DNA of 64,000 nucleotides. Origin: Chloroflexi bacterium TSY (GTDB lineage: Bacteria; Chloroflexota; Anaerolineae; Caldilineales; Caldilineaceae). The notes beneath the pieces are model-generated. The model was given only the letters and a program-made list of their open reading frames with translations, was not told where the DNA came from and ran no database searches. Position numbers and translations under genes: made by a program. Positions within the stretch are counted from its first letter, which is position 1. Each line of letters begins with the position of its first letter. Shown here piece by piece: positions 1-9,946 of the stretch. Where the stretch lies: positions 1-64,000 of the forward strand of contig JAHBNG010000026.1 of assembly GCA_019217005.1 (NCBI GenBank). Reading direction: 5' to 3'.

Positions 1-390
1 CAGACCCTGGTCGAACGCGGCATCATTGACGAAGAATTTGTCTTCGATGTCCTGGCTGTTGATATGTCGAACCCCGCGATTTCCAAAGAACGATGTGGGC
101 TGCTAGAATTGGTGCCTAATGAACAACGGCCAGACTGGCCAGAAGCTTTCACTCTTGCCCTTGAAGCGACGAAAGATGAGAATCTGGCGGCAGAAACCCT
201 CCTCAGTTTTCTAACAGACCCAGACAAGGACACGACGTTCCATCAGGCCCAAGCCCAGCAGTTGCTGACCGCCTGTCAGGAGAGTTTGCAGGACGAAGAG
301 TCAGTTGCGGAGTTGTTCGGGCTGCTGGCACAAAAGCGGCGGAAGTGTTTGCCTCTGAAATTTCAGAGAGCCCAGGCGGGGAAATCCTAG
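1..390 (+). CDS. C-terminal part of an unrecognised protein (5' end outside window)
   Basis: The frame is open from base 1, so the gene begins outside the window; an internal ATG at 64 is probably not the start. About 130 residues are visible, acidic and helix-rich, with no motif I recognise. The reading stops at TAG 388-390. A second frame running from about 336 to a TAA at 492-494 gives protein-like sequence (GGEILEPGFRVIFPDV, then PQPWSLKL). The gene may therefore be frameshifted near 300-336 and really end at 494, which would leave a normal 20-bp gap to the next gene. Function unknown. Confidence 0.5.
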   Translation, partial: QTLVERGIIDEEFVFDVLAVDMSNPAISKERCGLLELVPNEQRPDWPEAFTLALEATKDENLAAETLLSFLTDPDKDTTFHQAQAQQLLTACQESLQDEESVAELFGLLAQKRRKCLPLKFQRAQAGKS

Positions 391-514
391 AGCCAGGTTT
401 CCGGGTAATCTTCCCCGATGTAACACCCAAGCCTCAGCCGTGGTCGTTGAAGTTAACAGTAGCGTGTCAGGTCGTTGCGGTTGATGGGCAATAATACCGA
501 TAGGGAGAAAAAGA

Positions 515-916
515 ATGGATCCAGAATATACTCACATTCTTGTCGTTACAGTTAAGCTGCTTGGGCTCAACGATGGCAGTGCAGGCAACGCTTACCAAAG
601 TGGGATGATGATCAATTATGATGCGCAGCTAAACACAAACGTTAGCAGCATTGACTCCCGAATCAAGAAAGTTTTTCCATATGACGATATCTTCCTGTGC
701 CTGGTGAACTTAGAGAGCATATTCGATGGGCTGAGTGTAGACCAAAAAACGGACACATTAGAGCCGATTGTGGAGTCTTTGTTCCAGAACGTCAACCAGG
801 TCTACTTCAAGTGGATGATTCAACGGAAAGAAGATGTGGTAAATCCAACCCTGGCACCAACGTTCGAGCCATCGGATGGTTCGTCTGGTGGAGGCAATAT
901 CGGGGATCGAGGTTGA
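515..916 (+). CDS. hypothetical protein, 133 aa
   Basis: It starts at ATG 515 behind a purine-rich AGGGAGAA site about 6 bases upstream. The product is soluble with no signal peptide or membrane segment. The first 110 residues look globular, and the last 20 are a Ser/Gly/Pro-rich tail (PSDGSSGGG). I recognise no family. It follows the partial gene on the same strand, so the two may be co-transcribed, and it converges on the regulator that ends at 935, leaving only 18 bases between the stops. Confidence 0.5.
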   Translation: MDPEYTHILVVTVKLLGLNDGSAGNAYQSGMMINYDAQLNTNVSSIDSRIKKVFPYDDIFLCLVNLESIFDGLSVDQKTDTLEPIVESLFQNVNQVYFKWMIQRKEDVVNPTLAPTFEPSDGSSGGGNIGDRG

Positions 917-934
917 TCGCAGTAGTGGTGGTTT

Positions 935-3896
935 TTATCGCGATAAACCATACAGTTCATTGAGGTAATCCAGCTTTTTTTGCGTTAACTGATGTTCCGA
1001 GCCAAGTATATCGCGACAGACACGATATGCTTGTTCCTGGTGCGCAATCGCTAAATCGATGTCATCCTGATGGTGGAGAACCGAGGCTATACCGCTGTGG
1101 CAGTTTGCGGTTGCGACGTGTTCTTCACCAAGCGTATCAATATATAGAGCGAGCGCCTGCTCAATGGCGGCTTTTGCCTGATCCAGATCGCCTACATCGC
1201 GCAGGATGAGTCCCATACGACTGAGGCTAATGAGGGTATCAGGATGCTCATCGCCATAGGCACTGCGTCGAATGGTTAGCGCTCGCTCTATGTAGGATTT
1301 TGCCTCGTCCAACTGATTCATTGTATGCAGTACTGCGCCAAGATTATGATAATTTACGGCAACATGCGGATGTTCGGGACCAAAAGCATATTCGTTGATC
1401 TCTGCGGCATGCTCTAAATGATACAGAGCATCATTGTGCTTGTTCATACTGAAGAGGCAATACGCTAGGTTGTTGTGGCACTCCGCTGTCAGCTCATGTT
1501 GGTCACCGAGCACCGTCTGATAGAGCGTCAACGCCTGTTGTAAGTGTTGATGCGCTTCGCCAAACATCCCCAAATCGCGATAACATAAGCCAAGAAATTC
1601 AAAACTTTCGGCTGTACTTTCGTGATTTTCGCCCAATTGCTGTCGCCGAATCTCCAATGCACGTTCAAACCAAGGCTTTGTATCAGCAAATTTTCCCAAC
1701 GCACGATAGATACGACCGACAAGCGTCAAGCTTTCCGCCACGTCCAGATGCTTGGGGCCTAGGAGCTTTTCGCGAATCGCCAATGCCTTCTCTGCGTATG
1801 GCAAAGCGCTTCTAAAGTCACCAATTTGCCAGAGATGTTTGCCTAACTCATTGCACAGCCGGGCACTCTCTTCATCCTCACGTACTTTTGCTATATCTGC
1901 AACCGAACGCAGATGAAGCTGCCAAGTCAATAACGGCAGGGGATATACCTGCTTATTCATCTTCGACGTCTCGCCAAAGACAACTGTTTCGACGGCCTTT
2001 TGCGTGGCCTCCACTTGCTCTTTGGCCACATCGCACACAAATCGAGCCACAAGTCGGTGCATACGTAAAACATCATTTGCTTCCGTTTCGATGAGGCCCA
2101 GCTCAATCAGACGGTCAAAGGCAGTATCTGCCATGAGCGCACCATCTGGGTCATCCAAATCCAGCCCCAGAGTCTTGACCAGCAGCCGATACCAGATTTG
2201 GTTCACCGGGCGCAAAGTGGGCCGCATGAACCAGCAGTTTGATGGCCCTGGCATCGGTTTCATTTTGCGGATTCAGTCGATCGTAGCTCAGCGCAAAGGT
2301 CCGCCCCACGTGCTGAATGTGACCAGTTGGCGAGAAACCCTCACCTTGCATAGAGGAATGATGCAGCAACTGGGGGTCGCGCAACTGCTCCAGATAGACA
2401 GCGGGTGCTATGCGCGGATATCGACGCAAGTGACTGCCAGCCAGGTGTAGTGCCAGCGGCAAATCGCCCAACTCCTCGGCAATCGCATCCACGATCTCTT
2501 CGTCAGCGCCTGGGCAGTGACTGAGCAGGAGGGACAGACTCTCGGCGCGGCTCAAGACACCCAACGCTAACATCTTTACACCCAGAGTCGGTTCCCAGTC
2601 TCCGCGCCGGCTGGTGACGATTATGCGACAACCGCCGCTCGTTGGACGCCAGCGCGTTAACAGTTCAAGCTGTTCGCAGTTGTCGAAGATCAGCAGACGT
2701 GGAATCGGCTCCCGCCACGCGGCCTGAACTAGACGCGCCTGTTCATTTAGCGAATATTGACCAAAATTGGGGCGCAGGTCGAGTGCTCCGACACCCCCAC
2801 ATGCGGCAATCTCGGCCGGAATCGAATCTGCATTGTCAAAACTCAGCCAAAAGACGCCTCCGGAGAAGAATTGCCCATACCGATGCACAAACTCGCAAGC
2901 CAACTGGGTTTTTCCAATCCCACCCAACCCGGTAGTAGCTGCAGTCTCCACCTGACTGACCGCCGCCGCGTCGCTAAAATTCAGGGTCTGTGCAAGCGAA
3001 CGAAGATCCTGCTCGCGTCCCACAAAGAGGGGGTTTTTACTGAGCGGCATGATGGAACCGGCAGGAAGCGCACTCGGCGCCGGAATGTCCTCAATTGGAA
3101 GTAACGCATGCTCAATGGGAGACTGAGGCGTGCTTATGACTGACACAGGCACAAGCACAGGTTCAAACTCATCGTTGAGAATACGTTTGTAGAGCTGTTC
3201 TGTGGCCTCTGAAAGCGTTTCGATACCGAACTCGGCCATCAGCGTTTGCTGACATAGCGTATATTGTTTCAGTGCTGCACTGCGGTCGCCATTGTGTGCC
3301 AGCAGTTCCATCAAGTGACGATGAGCCTCTTCCCGCCATGGTTCAAGTTGAAGCAGTTGGCGCATCGTGGCAATGGCTTGAGGCAATTCACCGCATTGGG
3401 CGTACCCTTCCGCCAGTTGGCGCAGCAGTTCCATCATCTGGGCCTTCAACTTTGCCCGTTCGCTCAGTGCCCACGCCTCAAACTCATAACTTACCGAAAT
3501 GTTAAAGCCTGTCAGAAAGTCACCCTGATAGAGTTGAGCGCGGCGCTCAAGAGTGTCCAGATCATGCGGTGCAACACAGGCAAGCCGTTCAAATTCGTTG
3601 ACATCCACCCAGCACCGCTCCGACTCAAGGTGAACCAGATGGGGTTCTGGTTCGCGCAATGATACGCCAGGTAGCTTGCGCAGATTGTGTAAGGCTTTGC
3701 GCAGATTGCCTTTGGTTGAGGTTGGCGTGTCTGCCCATAACAGTTGGGCTAACGAATCGCGGCTGTGAACGAGACCAGTCACAGCTAGATAGATGAGCAA
3801 GGCACGCGCTTTGTTGGAGACAAAACCAGTGATGGGTTTGCCCTGCCAGTTAAATTGGAGAGTGCCAAAGAGTTGTAGATGCAATTTGTCAGGCAT
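935..3896 (-). pseudogene. SARP/NB-ARC/TPR transcriptional regulator (AfsR-like), frameshifted
   Basis: Two overlapping minus-strand frames together make one AfsR-type regulator. The first (3896 down to 2151) holds an OmpR-like DNA-binding region (residues 1-95), a bacterial transcriptional activation domain (95-240) and an NB-ARC ATPase with Walker A GLGGIGKT at 323-330, followed by LLIFDN and RIIVTSRR. The second frame (to 935) resumes the winged-helix part (WYRLLVKTLGL) and carries about seven tetratricopeptide repeats of the GxxHPxxA type. The break lies near 2200-2215, where one base must be lost or gained. It is not in a homopolymer, so it may be a real mutation rather than a read error. 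Such proteins sense a ligand through NB-ARC/TPR and activate nearby operons; the target here is unknown. Confidence 0.85.
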
Positions 3897-4031
3897 CGAT
3901 TCTCCCGCTACTCATACACGTTCGGCAGAATGCATAGTCCAAGTGATCATCTGAAAAGCTCTGTGACGATGCATTCTCACTCGAGAATCTGGTTGGACTC
4001 ACAACTACTTTTCGGATAGGTTCTAAGTAGG

Positions 4032-4264
4032 CTCAGTGGATCCAATTTTTCGTGGAGTCGCCATGCATGGCGCAGCGTTCTCTAACGCCGGATCCAGTCA
4101 AGTATAGCCGCATTAGAGATTACACGCAGTAGGATTTCTCAGAGGTAGAGCGTTCAAATGGCGAAAAAAGACGCAGTAGAGAATCTCGGACCATTTGGCC
4201 CGCTCGAGTCTGTTTTGACTGAGAAATGCAGGATTATGTCTACTGCGTGTAATAGAGAACGCCT
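4032..4264 (+). mobile_element. MITE-like repeat, copy A (right terminus missing)
   Basis: The left end begins CTCAGTGGATCCAATTTTT and continues through GTGGAGTCGCCATGCATGG. The core 4114-4264 is matched base for base, in inverted orientation, by 31585-31735. The core has its own inner inverted repeats, ATTACACGCAGTAG at 4119 and its complement ending at 4253, flanked by AGAG on both sides. There is no open frame, so it is non-autonomous. The right outer terminus seen in the other copy is missing here. It lies between the SARP-type gene start and the end of the B12 regulator. The bases between 3897 and 4031 show nothing else I can name. Confidence 0.6.
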
Positions 4265-4296
4265 ACTCCGCGAGAAATTGTATCGGCTGAAGCTTG

Positions 4297-5625
4297 TCAG
4301 GAAGCGATGATCTGCCCCAGCCAGTCAGAGACAATCTGACTAGAATTCGACAAATAGATTTTAGCAGCCCGATAGTATTCGTATAGATAATCTTGCAGCT
4401 CTTCGGAAGATAGCCGATAAGCGATAAGCTGATACTCAATCCAACTGCGATCAATGCCCAAGCTCTTAAAATTACCAAACTTAAGGGCTGCAGTAATGAG
4501 CTGCGCCATGTCACGATTGAGTGTGGTCAAATGCTCTGTTGGCCTTCCCCTTCCCACAAAGGCATCCCAAATATCTGACTCAATGTGTGTCCGACACTTA
4601 TTGTAGTCATCTAGAGCCTGTTTGTCCGCTTGCGAAACGGCGATAGGCGATGCGGCAACCTTTTGCTTGGTGAGAAGAGAGTGAACTTTATCCAACGATT
4701 CGTCGAGCGAGCGCCCCAAGAAGTGACCTGTCACTAATTTGTGCAAGCCGGGCATTTGATTGAATATACCTCCACCAAAGGCAAATGGAACTCCATGTGC
4801 ATGAACCACGTTTGCCACATCCAACAGGGTTGAGGCGGTATAGAAGCGTTGTGCAGACATAACCACAAGCCGCGGCTCAACCTGGGCAACTGTCTTCACC
4901 AGTTCTGCCACTGGAACGCTGGCGCCCAGGTAAATGACGTCCCACCCTTTGCGTAATAACATAAGGGTAAACAAAAGTAAGCCAAATGTGTGGTTATCAT
5001 CTGGAGCGCAGGCTGTAATGATTTTTTCGGGGCGAATCGGTCTCGACGCAGAGGCGATCAACGTTTCAAGACGTCCAAGTGCCAAGGCGGAGGCAAAATG
5101 CTCCTGTTGAACTGTTACAGTACCTTGCACCCAGCCTTCGCCAATCTCGACCAAACCTTTCTGTAGCAAATCCAAGCAGACCATTTCCGCTGGAAAAAGA
5201 GAAAATGCTTGGGCAAGTGCCCGATCGGCCCCCTCACGATCAAAGCGCAGGCAAGCATCCACCCATGAAGCACGCAGCGTATTCATTTCTGCGCCAATCA
5301 CGACATTCTGTCTGGTAGCCGCAGAGTCAGATGTTGAATTTGAGTGTGTGCTCTGTTGCAGCGGATCTGTCCCTTGGGCCTCTAACGTCGTCCACATATT
5401 GGCCGCATGGCTAATGGCAAGTCCTTCGTCTTGCCGCGCAACCAGCCACTTGAGCGTGTCTATGTCGCGCTGCGAATAGAGACGATGCCGTCCTTCAGAA
5501 CGCTGTGGACTTGGTAAACCGTAGCGTCGTTCCCACGAACGAATCGTCATGGGATTCAAGCCGGTCTCTCTGGTAACAGCTTTCATATTAAACATTGGCA
5601 CTTGTTCGTCTGTGCGCTCGGTCAT
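4297..5625 (-). CDS. MerR-family, B12-binding (CarH/LitR-like) transcriptional regulator with C-terminal extension
   Basis: Residues 10-80 form a MerR-type winged helix (TIRSWERRYGLPSPQR). Residues 120-200 match the B12 capping helices and contain W165-x9-E175-H176, the CarH signature that packs against adenosylcobalamin. Residues 200-330 are a Rossmann B12-binding domain with DNHTFG (D210, H212, G215), the DxHxxG cobalt-ligand motif. CarH proteins bind DNA as dark tetramers and release it in light or on loss of AdoCbl. An extra ~110-residue helical tail follows, making this 442 aa against roughly 290-300 for typical CarH. I chose ATG 5625 because AGGA sits about 9 bases upstream; an in-frame ATG at 5661 has a weaker site. 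It has its own promoter region and no carotenoid genes nearby. Confidence 0.85.
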   Translation of the reverse strand: MTERTDEQVPMFNMKAVTRETGLNPMTIRSWERRYGLPSPQRSEGRHRLYSQRDIDTLKWLVARQDEGLAISHAANMWTTLEAQGTDPLQQSTHSNSTSDSAATRQNVVIGAEMNTLRASWVDACLRFDREGADRALAQAFSLFPAEMVCLDLLQKGLVEIGEGWVQGTVTVQQEHFASALALGRLETLIASASRPIRPEKIITACAPDDNHTFGLLLFTLMLLRKGWDVIYLGASVPVAELVKTVAQVEPRLVVMSAQRFYTASTLLDVANVVHAHGVPFAFGGGIFNQMPGLHKLVTGHFLGRSLDESLDKVHSLLTKQKVAASPIAVSQADKQALDDYNKCRTHIESDIWDAFVGRGRPTEHLTTLNRDMAQLITAALKFGNFKSLGIDRSWIEYQLIAYRLSSEELQDYLYEYYRAAKIYLSNSSQIVSDWLGQIIAS

Positions 5626-5708
5626 AGAAAATAATCCTATATACTGATTGCGAATTTGCATCTGATTCTAACCTAATATGTGAATTTGCACAAAAAATGA
5701 GTAAGTTT

Positions 5709-5740
5709 GGCACATGCATTGGTACATGCTCGGTACCTAT
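5709..5740 (-). promoter_or_regulatory. candidate operator of the B12 regulator: three spaced direct repeats
   Basis: Read on the plus strand, GGCACATGC (5709), GGTACATGC (5721) and GGTACCTAT (5732) start 12 and 11 bases apart, about one helical turn. They lie about 85-115 bases upstream of the chosen start of the MerR/B12 gene. CarH is known to bind tandem ~11-bp direct repeats at its promoters, so autoregulation is plausible. The match is by arrangement only. The remainder of the 5626-6016 gap is AT-rich with no gene I can support. Confidence 0.35.
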
Positions 5741-6016
5741 CGGACAACTTGTGTAGAATGTATGCCGTTCCCGAATTGCTTTCGATGTCAATGGACTAGT
5801 GTTTCCATTTTTGGCTATATATTTTTTTCTTCGATTCAATAATTGTGCAAACTGGGACAGAGATAGTCATCTAAAAAACAAGACCTGTCCATTGTAAGCT
5901 CTATAAGCGCGCTCCGTATGGGTTGCCAAATTTGTGGCTGTTGAATGAAGAATCCGGGGCAATACTCAATGCACTGAGTAGATTAATCAAACGCAGATTT
6001 GCGAAAAACCCATGCT

Positions 6017-8461
6017 CTACTCATACGCCAACACTTCACGCACCGTCAGGCGTGATGCATTCCATGCAGGCAGGAAGCTCGCCAGCGTGGCCAAGATACT
6101 AACGATCACGAACCAGGAAAAGACGCCGTTGGCAGAGAAGGTGTAGGGGAGTGGCGTGCTGAACAGAATCCTTCCCACGGCGGAACTGATGCCCGCCCCC
6201 ATAGGAAAGGCTAAGGCTGCACCAATCAGCCAACTGATCAGACCAATGATCACGCCTTCCACGATCACGATCCACTGCACTGCACCGTCCGATGCGCCAA
6301 TGGCGCGCATTACACCGATTTCGCGAGTTCGTTCTAGTACATTTATACTCATTGTGCCCATTAAGCCTAGCGCTCCAACAGCGGCGATAAGAACACCCAT
6401 GCCCGAAAGCAAGTAGACGATAATGTCAAAGAAGCCCCCGGAAATCTGCCGGATCCGATCAGCTGTGAAGGTGGATGCGACACGCACGCCTGCATTATCT
6501 AGCGATTCTTCCAGCAAAACCGCCATCTCGGCTGCATCACGCCCATTCGCTGGATCGATTTTGAGCTGTACGCTGTCTCCCTGACCAACAGTTTGTGTGT
6601 AACGAGCATAAAACGGATAGTTAATGTAAACCGGAATCTGGCTCGGCGGACCACCAAGTACTTGGGCGATACCAACCACAACCCAGGAACCTTCTTTCCC
6701 ATTCACCTCTAGCACAATTGAATCACCAACCCTAATGTCGTCCTCTGCTGCAAGAATTTTCTGACTGACGACAATCGCATTTTCATCTTCAGGCAACAGC
6801 CAGCGCCCTTCCACGAGCGTTGGTTGCACCATTTCGCTGCCGGCAGGCAAGGCAAAAACCGTAATGGGGCTGCTTTCAGTTCCATCATCGCGGATACGCG
6901 TGACCAAACTGGAGCCCCAGCTTTCTACAGTTGTCACACCAGGAACGCTTTTCACCAGTTGTTCTATTTGCATGGTGCGATAGGCTCGCTCAAACTGAAT
7001 TTGCACATCAAATTGATTGTAAGCTAATGCTTCCTCAATCAAATTGCTCAGTGAGATACGAACGCTACCGATGGTCATGAAGATCATGCCGCCCAACACA
7101 AGCATAATCAACGTGACAGCCAATCGTGCACGACGACGGAACGTATTGCGCAAAGAGAGTTGCAGAGGTCGAGATAGTTGACGTATTCGGCTAAGGATCA
7201 TGCTGATGAGATCAACTCCTGGATTGCCAATGTCAACATCTGAAATGGCCTCGCGCACTGTGACGCCCGTGCCTCGGAAAACAGGATAAAGGGCCGCCAT
7301 GAGAGGGACGAGCAAGCCAACAATGATCTGAATAATCAATACATTGGTTGGGAGTGTCCAGGCCGGAAAGTCGATATTGATAAAGCGCCCCAATATCTGC
7401 ATGAGACTACCCGAGATAAGCACCGTTAGCGGAACAGCCACAATCAGTGCCAATAGACTATATGTAAAGACCGCACCCAAGTACATGAAGACGATCTGGC
7501 TACGCAGCGCACCAATTGACTTCATGACACCGATTTGCCGTACTTGTTGAGCCATAATCGCAGAAATGGTATTAACAACGAGAAAACCACTTAACAAAAG
7601 AGCGAGAAGACCAAGTGGTGTCAAGAGCAAGGCGATCGAATCGAAAATGTCTTGGAAGATCAGTTCGCCTGGATCAGGTACCTGTATACGCTGCACGGTT
7701 CGACCACTCTTTTCAATTTTGTCACCAACTTCATTCGCAATTTGTGTAATATACTCCTCATCGAGAAGTTGCTCAGGCGTACCATTCGCCTGGATATTCA
7801 GCTGTGAATAGATCTTTGAGCCACCCAAACGTTCAAACGTTTCGAAGGTAACATAACCATATGCTCGACCCGTAAAGGTTGCTGGAAAGGTGCTGGCATC
7901 GTAGACTGCGCCGGTAACGGTTAAATCACGCCGCTTCCCCGCTTCAGTCTCCAGCAGAATAGAGTCTCCTACCTGTAAGGATGCAGGAAATGCGTCACGC
8001 GAGTCAAGCGAGCTTCTTTCAAGAATCACTTCGTTTTTCGTTGGCCATCTGGTTCCATCCGCCCCAAATTCTGGATGACGATCCAGTCTTAGCATGAGAC
8101 GCAAAAGGTTGATGCTGATTTCTTCGAAATTGTCAATAGCCGTGACGGTAAATGGCTCCACGCGCCCTGGCTCTACTTCAATGTTCATGTTGAGCGAGTT
8201 GCGTCCTTCCGCTGCTGCCACTTGGGGCATTCTGCGCACGCTCTCTAAGATCTCATCGTCTAGATTGTCAGCAATAATCGTCGCGTGCGCCGGGCTGCTC
8301 ACATCATAGACCGCTTGCATCTGTCTCAGAATCACAGTGCGCAATTGCTGGACAGTGCCCACAGCGAAAATGCCGACGGCAATTGATGCAATGACCAGCA
8401 ACGTTCGCGTTCGATTTGAACTTAGATCGCGCAGAACTTTGCGCCAACGTGGATTAAGCAT
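6017..8461 (-). CDS. ABC transporter permease, double FtsX/MacB type
   Basis: An 814-residue protein of the type VII ABC permease class. An N-terminal membrane helix ([18 protein letters not shown]) is followed by a MacB-like extracytoplasmic domain. Next come a three-helix FtsX core with the [10 protein letters not shown] coupling helix, a further helix, a second extracytoplasmic domain, and a second FtsX core with [12 protein letters not shown], ending in VREVLAYE. The start at 8461 has GGGAGG about 6 bases upstream and overlaps the ATPase gene by 8 bases, so translation is coupled. With the ATPase it should form a mechanotransmission-type exporter or lipoprotein-handling complex; the substrate cannot be told. 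Confidence 0.9.
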   Translation of the reverse strand: MLNPRWRKVLRDLSSNRTRTLLVIASIAVGIFAVGTVQQLRTVILRQMQAVYDVSSPAHATIIADNLDDEILESVRRMPQVAAAEGRNSLNMNIEVEPGRVEPFTVTAIDNFEEISINLLRLMLRLDRHPEFGADGTRWPTKNEVILERSSLDSRDAFPASLQVGDSILLETEAGKRRDLTVTGAVYDASTFPATFTGRAYGYVTFETFERLGGSKIYSQLNIQANGTPEQLLDEEYITQIANEVGDKIEKSGRTVQRIQVPDPGELIFQDIFDSIALLLTPLGLLALLLSGFLVVNTISAIMAQQVRQIGVMKSIGALRSQIVFMYLGAVFTYSLLALIVAVPLTVLISGSLMQILGRFINIDFPAWTLPTNVLIIQIIVGLLVPLMAALYPVFRGTGVTVREAISDVDIGNPGVDLISMILSRIRQLSRPLQLSLRNTFRRRARLAVTLIMLVLGGMIFMTIGSVRISLSNLIEEALAYNQFDVQIQFERAYRTMQIEQLVKSVPGVTTVESWGSSLVTRIRDDGTESSPITVFALPAGSEMVQPTLVEGRWLLPEDENAIVVSQKILAAEDDIRVGDSIVLEVNGKEGSWVVVGIAQVLGGPPSQIPVYINYPFYARYTQTVGQGDSVQLKIDPANGRDAAEMAVLLEESLDNAGVRVASTFTADRIRQISGGFFDIIVYLLSGMGVLIAAVGALGLMGTMSINVLERTREIGVMRAIGASDGAVQWIVIVEGVIIGLISWLIGAALAFPMGAGISSAVGRILFSTPLPYTFSANGVFSWFVIVSILATLASFLPAWNASRLTVREVLAYE

Positions 8462-9347
8462 GAACTGCCTCCCCGAGAGATGGTACCCCAACAGGATTTG
8501 GCACGGGTAGCAATGGGCTTGGACGGTCAAGAATTCTGGTTCTCGGTGTCGTCAACTCTTCCACCATTACGTCTTTGACAGGTGATACCTGTGAAGTTTT
8601 GTCATCGCTGACGATTACGCCATCAGCGATCGTAACAGTACGTGTCACCCGCTGGGCCAGGTCATCGTCATGTGTCACCATGAGAATGGTTTTTCCACTT
8701 TCCACCAAACCTTCAAAAAGCCTAAACACGGCGTCTGCTGTACGTGAATCCAGATTGCCGGTTGGTTCATCAGCCACGATAATCGGCGGGTCATTGGCCA
8801 GCGACCGAGCGATTGCAACACGCTGCTGTTGTCCACCAGAAACGGCGCTGGGCAATTTATCGATTTGATCAACCAAGTCTACTTGCTCTAGCAGACTGAT
8901 TGCCCGGTCCCGCCGTTCGCTTTTGCTATACATATTGCAGAAATCCATGGGGAGCATGACATTTTCTAATAGAGTCAAGGTCGGTAGCAGCTGAAAAAAT
9001 TGGAAGACAACACCAATCGTGCGGCCTCGCCAACGAGCAATTTGGCCTTCGCTCATGGTATGCACCATGGTGCCATCGACACACACTTCACCTTGCGAAG
9101 GTCGGTCGATACCTGTAATCATATTGGTCAAGGTTGACTTTCCACTGCCGGACTTCCCCACAACAGCTACAAATTCACCGTGACCTACCTGTAGGTCAAT
9201 ATCTTTAAGCGCCAAAAATTCGCCGGCTGCCGTTTCATATACTTTTGCAACGCTTCGTAAATTAATGAGTTGTACATTGGGCTGCCGATCATTAACCTCG
9301 TTCCCTGTTGAGCCACTACTGTCCCGCTTGAACATTCGTCTAAACAT
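8454..9347 (-). CDS. ABC transporter ATP-binding protein, MacB/LolD type
   Basis: The product is a 297-aa cytoplasmic ATPase. Visible motifs in order are Walker [10 protein letters not shown] (residues 64-72), the Q-loop in [12 protein letters not shown], the signature SGGQQQR, Walker [13 protein letters not shown] and the H-loop in MVTHDDD. About 50 residues after the H-loop form a proline-rich tail beyond the usual LolD length. I chose ATG 9347 because AAGGA lies 7 bases upstream; an in-frame ATG at 9377 lacks a comparable site. It is the first gene of a two-gene operon with the FtsX-type permease. Confidence 0.9.
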   Translation of the reverse strand: MFRRMFKRDSSGSTGNEVNDRQPNVQLINLRSVAKVYETAAGEFLALKDIDLQVGHGEFVAVVGKSGSGKSTLTNMITGIDRPSQGEVCVDGTMVHTMSEGQIARWRGRTIGVVFQFFQLLPTLTLLENVMLPMDFCNMYSKSERRDRAISLLEQVDLVDQIDKLPSAVSGGQQQRVAIARSLANDPPIIVADEPTGNLDSRTADAVFRLFEGLVESGKTILMVTHDDDLAQRVTRTVTIADGVIVSDDKTSQVSPVKDVMVEELTTPRTRILDRPSPLLPVPNPVGVPSLGEAVHA

Positions 9348-9682
9348 AGATTTTCCTTGTTCCTCTCTTGTCAACATTGCATTTGTCCACCGCTTCGATC
9401 GAGGAGTGTTTGTTAGTGTATATATTCAATTTATATTCATGTATTATTCATAATATGTTCGATCGGAACAAGATGTTGTGATTTCACTTACATTTTGTGA
9501 TGGCATGACCGCCATATCTACCTTCATGAAGAGGGTATTTCACCTTTGGAGGTAAGTTTTCTAAGACGGGATTGTGTAGCATATGAATTGTTAAAGATTT
9601 ACTGTTTACTATTCTGTCTCTCAGTGTCTAGAATATTTTCTTGGCGCTTATTTCAAAATATATTCAAAATACGTTCAAATGG
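9348..9682. other. AT-rich divergent intergenic region
   Basis: This stretch separates the minus-strand ABC exporter operon from the plus-strand Crp/Fnr unit. It is AT-rich, with several TATTAT/TATAAT-like words (for example around 9430-9460) that could serve the exporter promoter. I cannot choose one with confidence and see no gene in it. Confidence 0.4.
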
Positions 9683-9711
9683 TTGACAGATTGGATTATA
9701 TCTGATATAAT
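9683..9711 (+). promoter_or_regulatory. consensus sigma-70 promoter for the Crp/Fnr unit
   Basis: TTGACA at 9683-9688 and TATAAT at 9706-9711 are both exact consensus hexamers, with the ideal 17-base spacer (9689-9705). Transcription would start near 9718, giving a leader of about 230 bases before the Crp/Fnr start and including the small ORF at 9804. Confidence 0.75.
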
Positions 9712-9803
9712 CGGGAAACAGGAAAAAATAGAGAAAGTAAGTGCTAAACAGTTCAAACTTCATGTTCGAGTCATCATAGAAAACAGATAAAGGCGGAAAA
9801 ATC

Positions 9804-9890
9804 ATGTCATTACTCCCAATCGCGTTTTTTCTCACGGCGCTCGTTGCGACCTACATTCCAACTGCCTTGGATTCGAATACGGAGATATAA
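9804..9890 (+). CDS. putative 28-aa hydrophobic leader peptide
   Basis: ATG 9804 is preceded by AAAGGCGG about 6 bases upstream. It encodes 28 residues beginning MSLLPIAFFLTALVATYIP, which would form one short membrane helix, and ends at TAA 9888-9890. It lies on the leader predicted from the consensus promoter and 56 bases before the Crp/Fnr start. It could be a translated leader controlling the downstream gene, a small membrane protein, or chance. No homologue is known to me. Confidence 0.35.
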   Translation: MSLLPIAFFLTALVATYIPTALDSNTEI

Positions 9891-9946
9891 ACAGCAACGA
9901 AAGACGTTTCATACAGGTAAACCCATCGGCAAGGAGGACGTAAACA

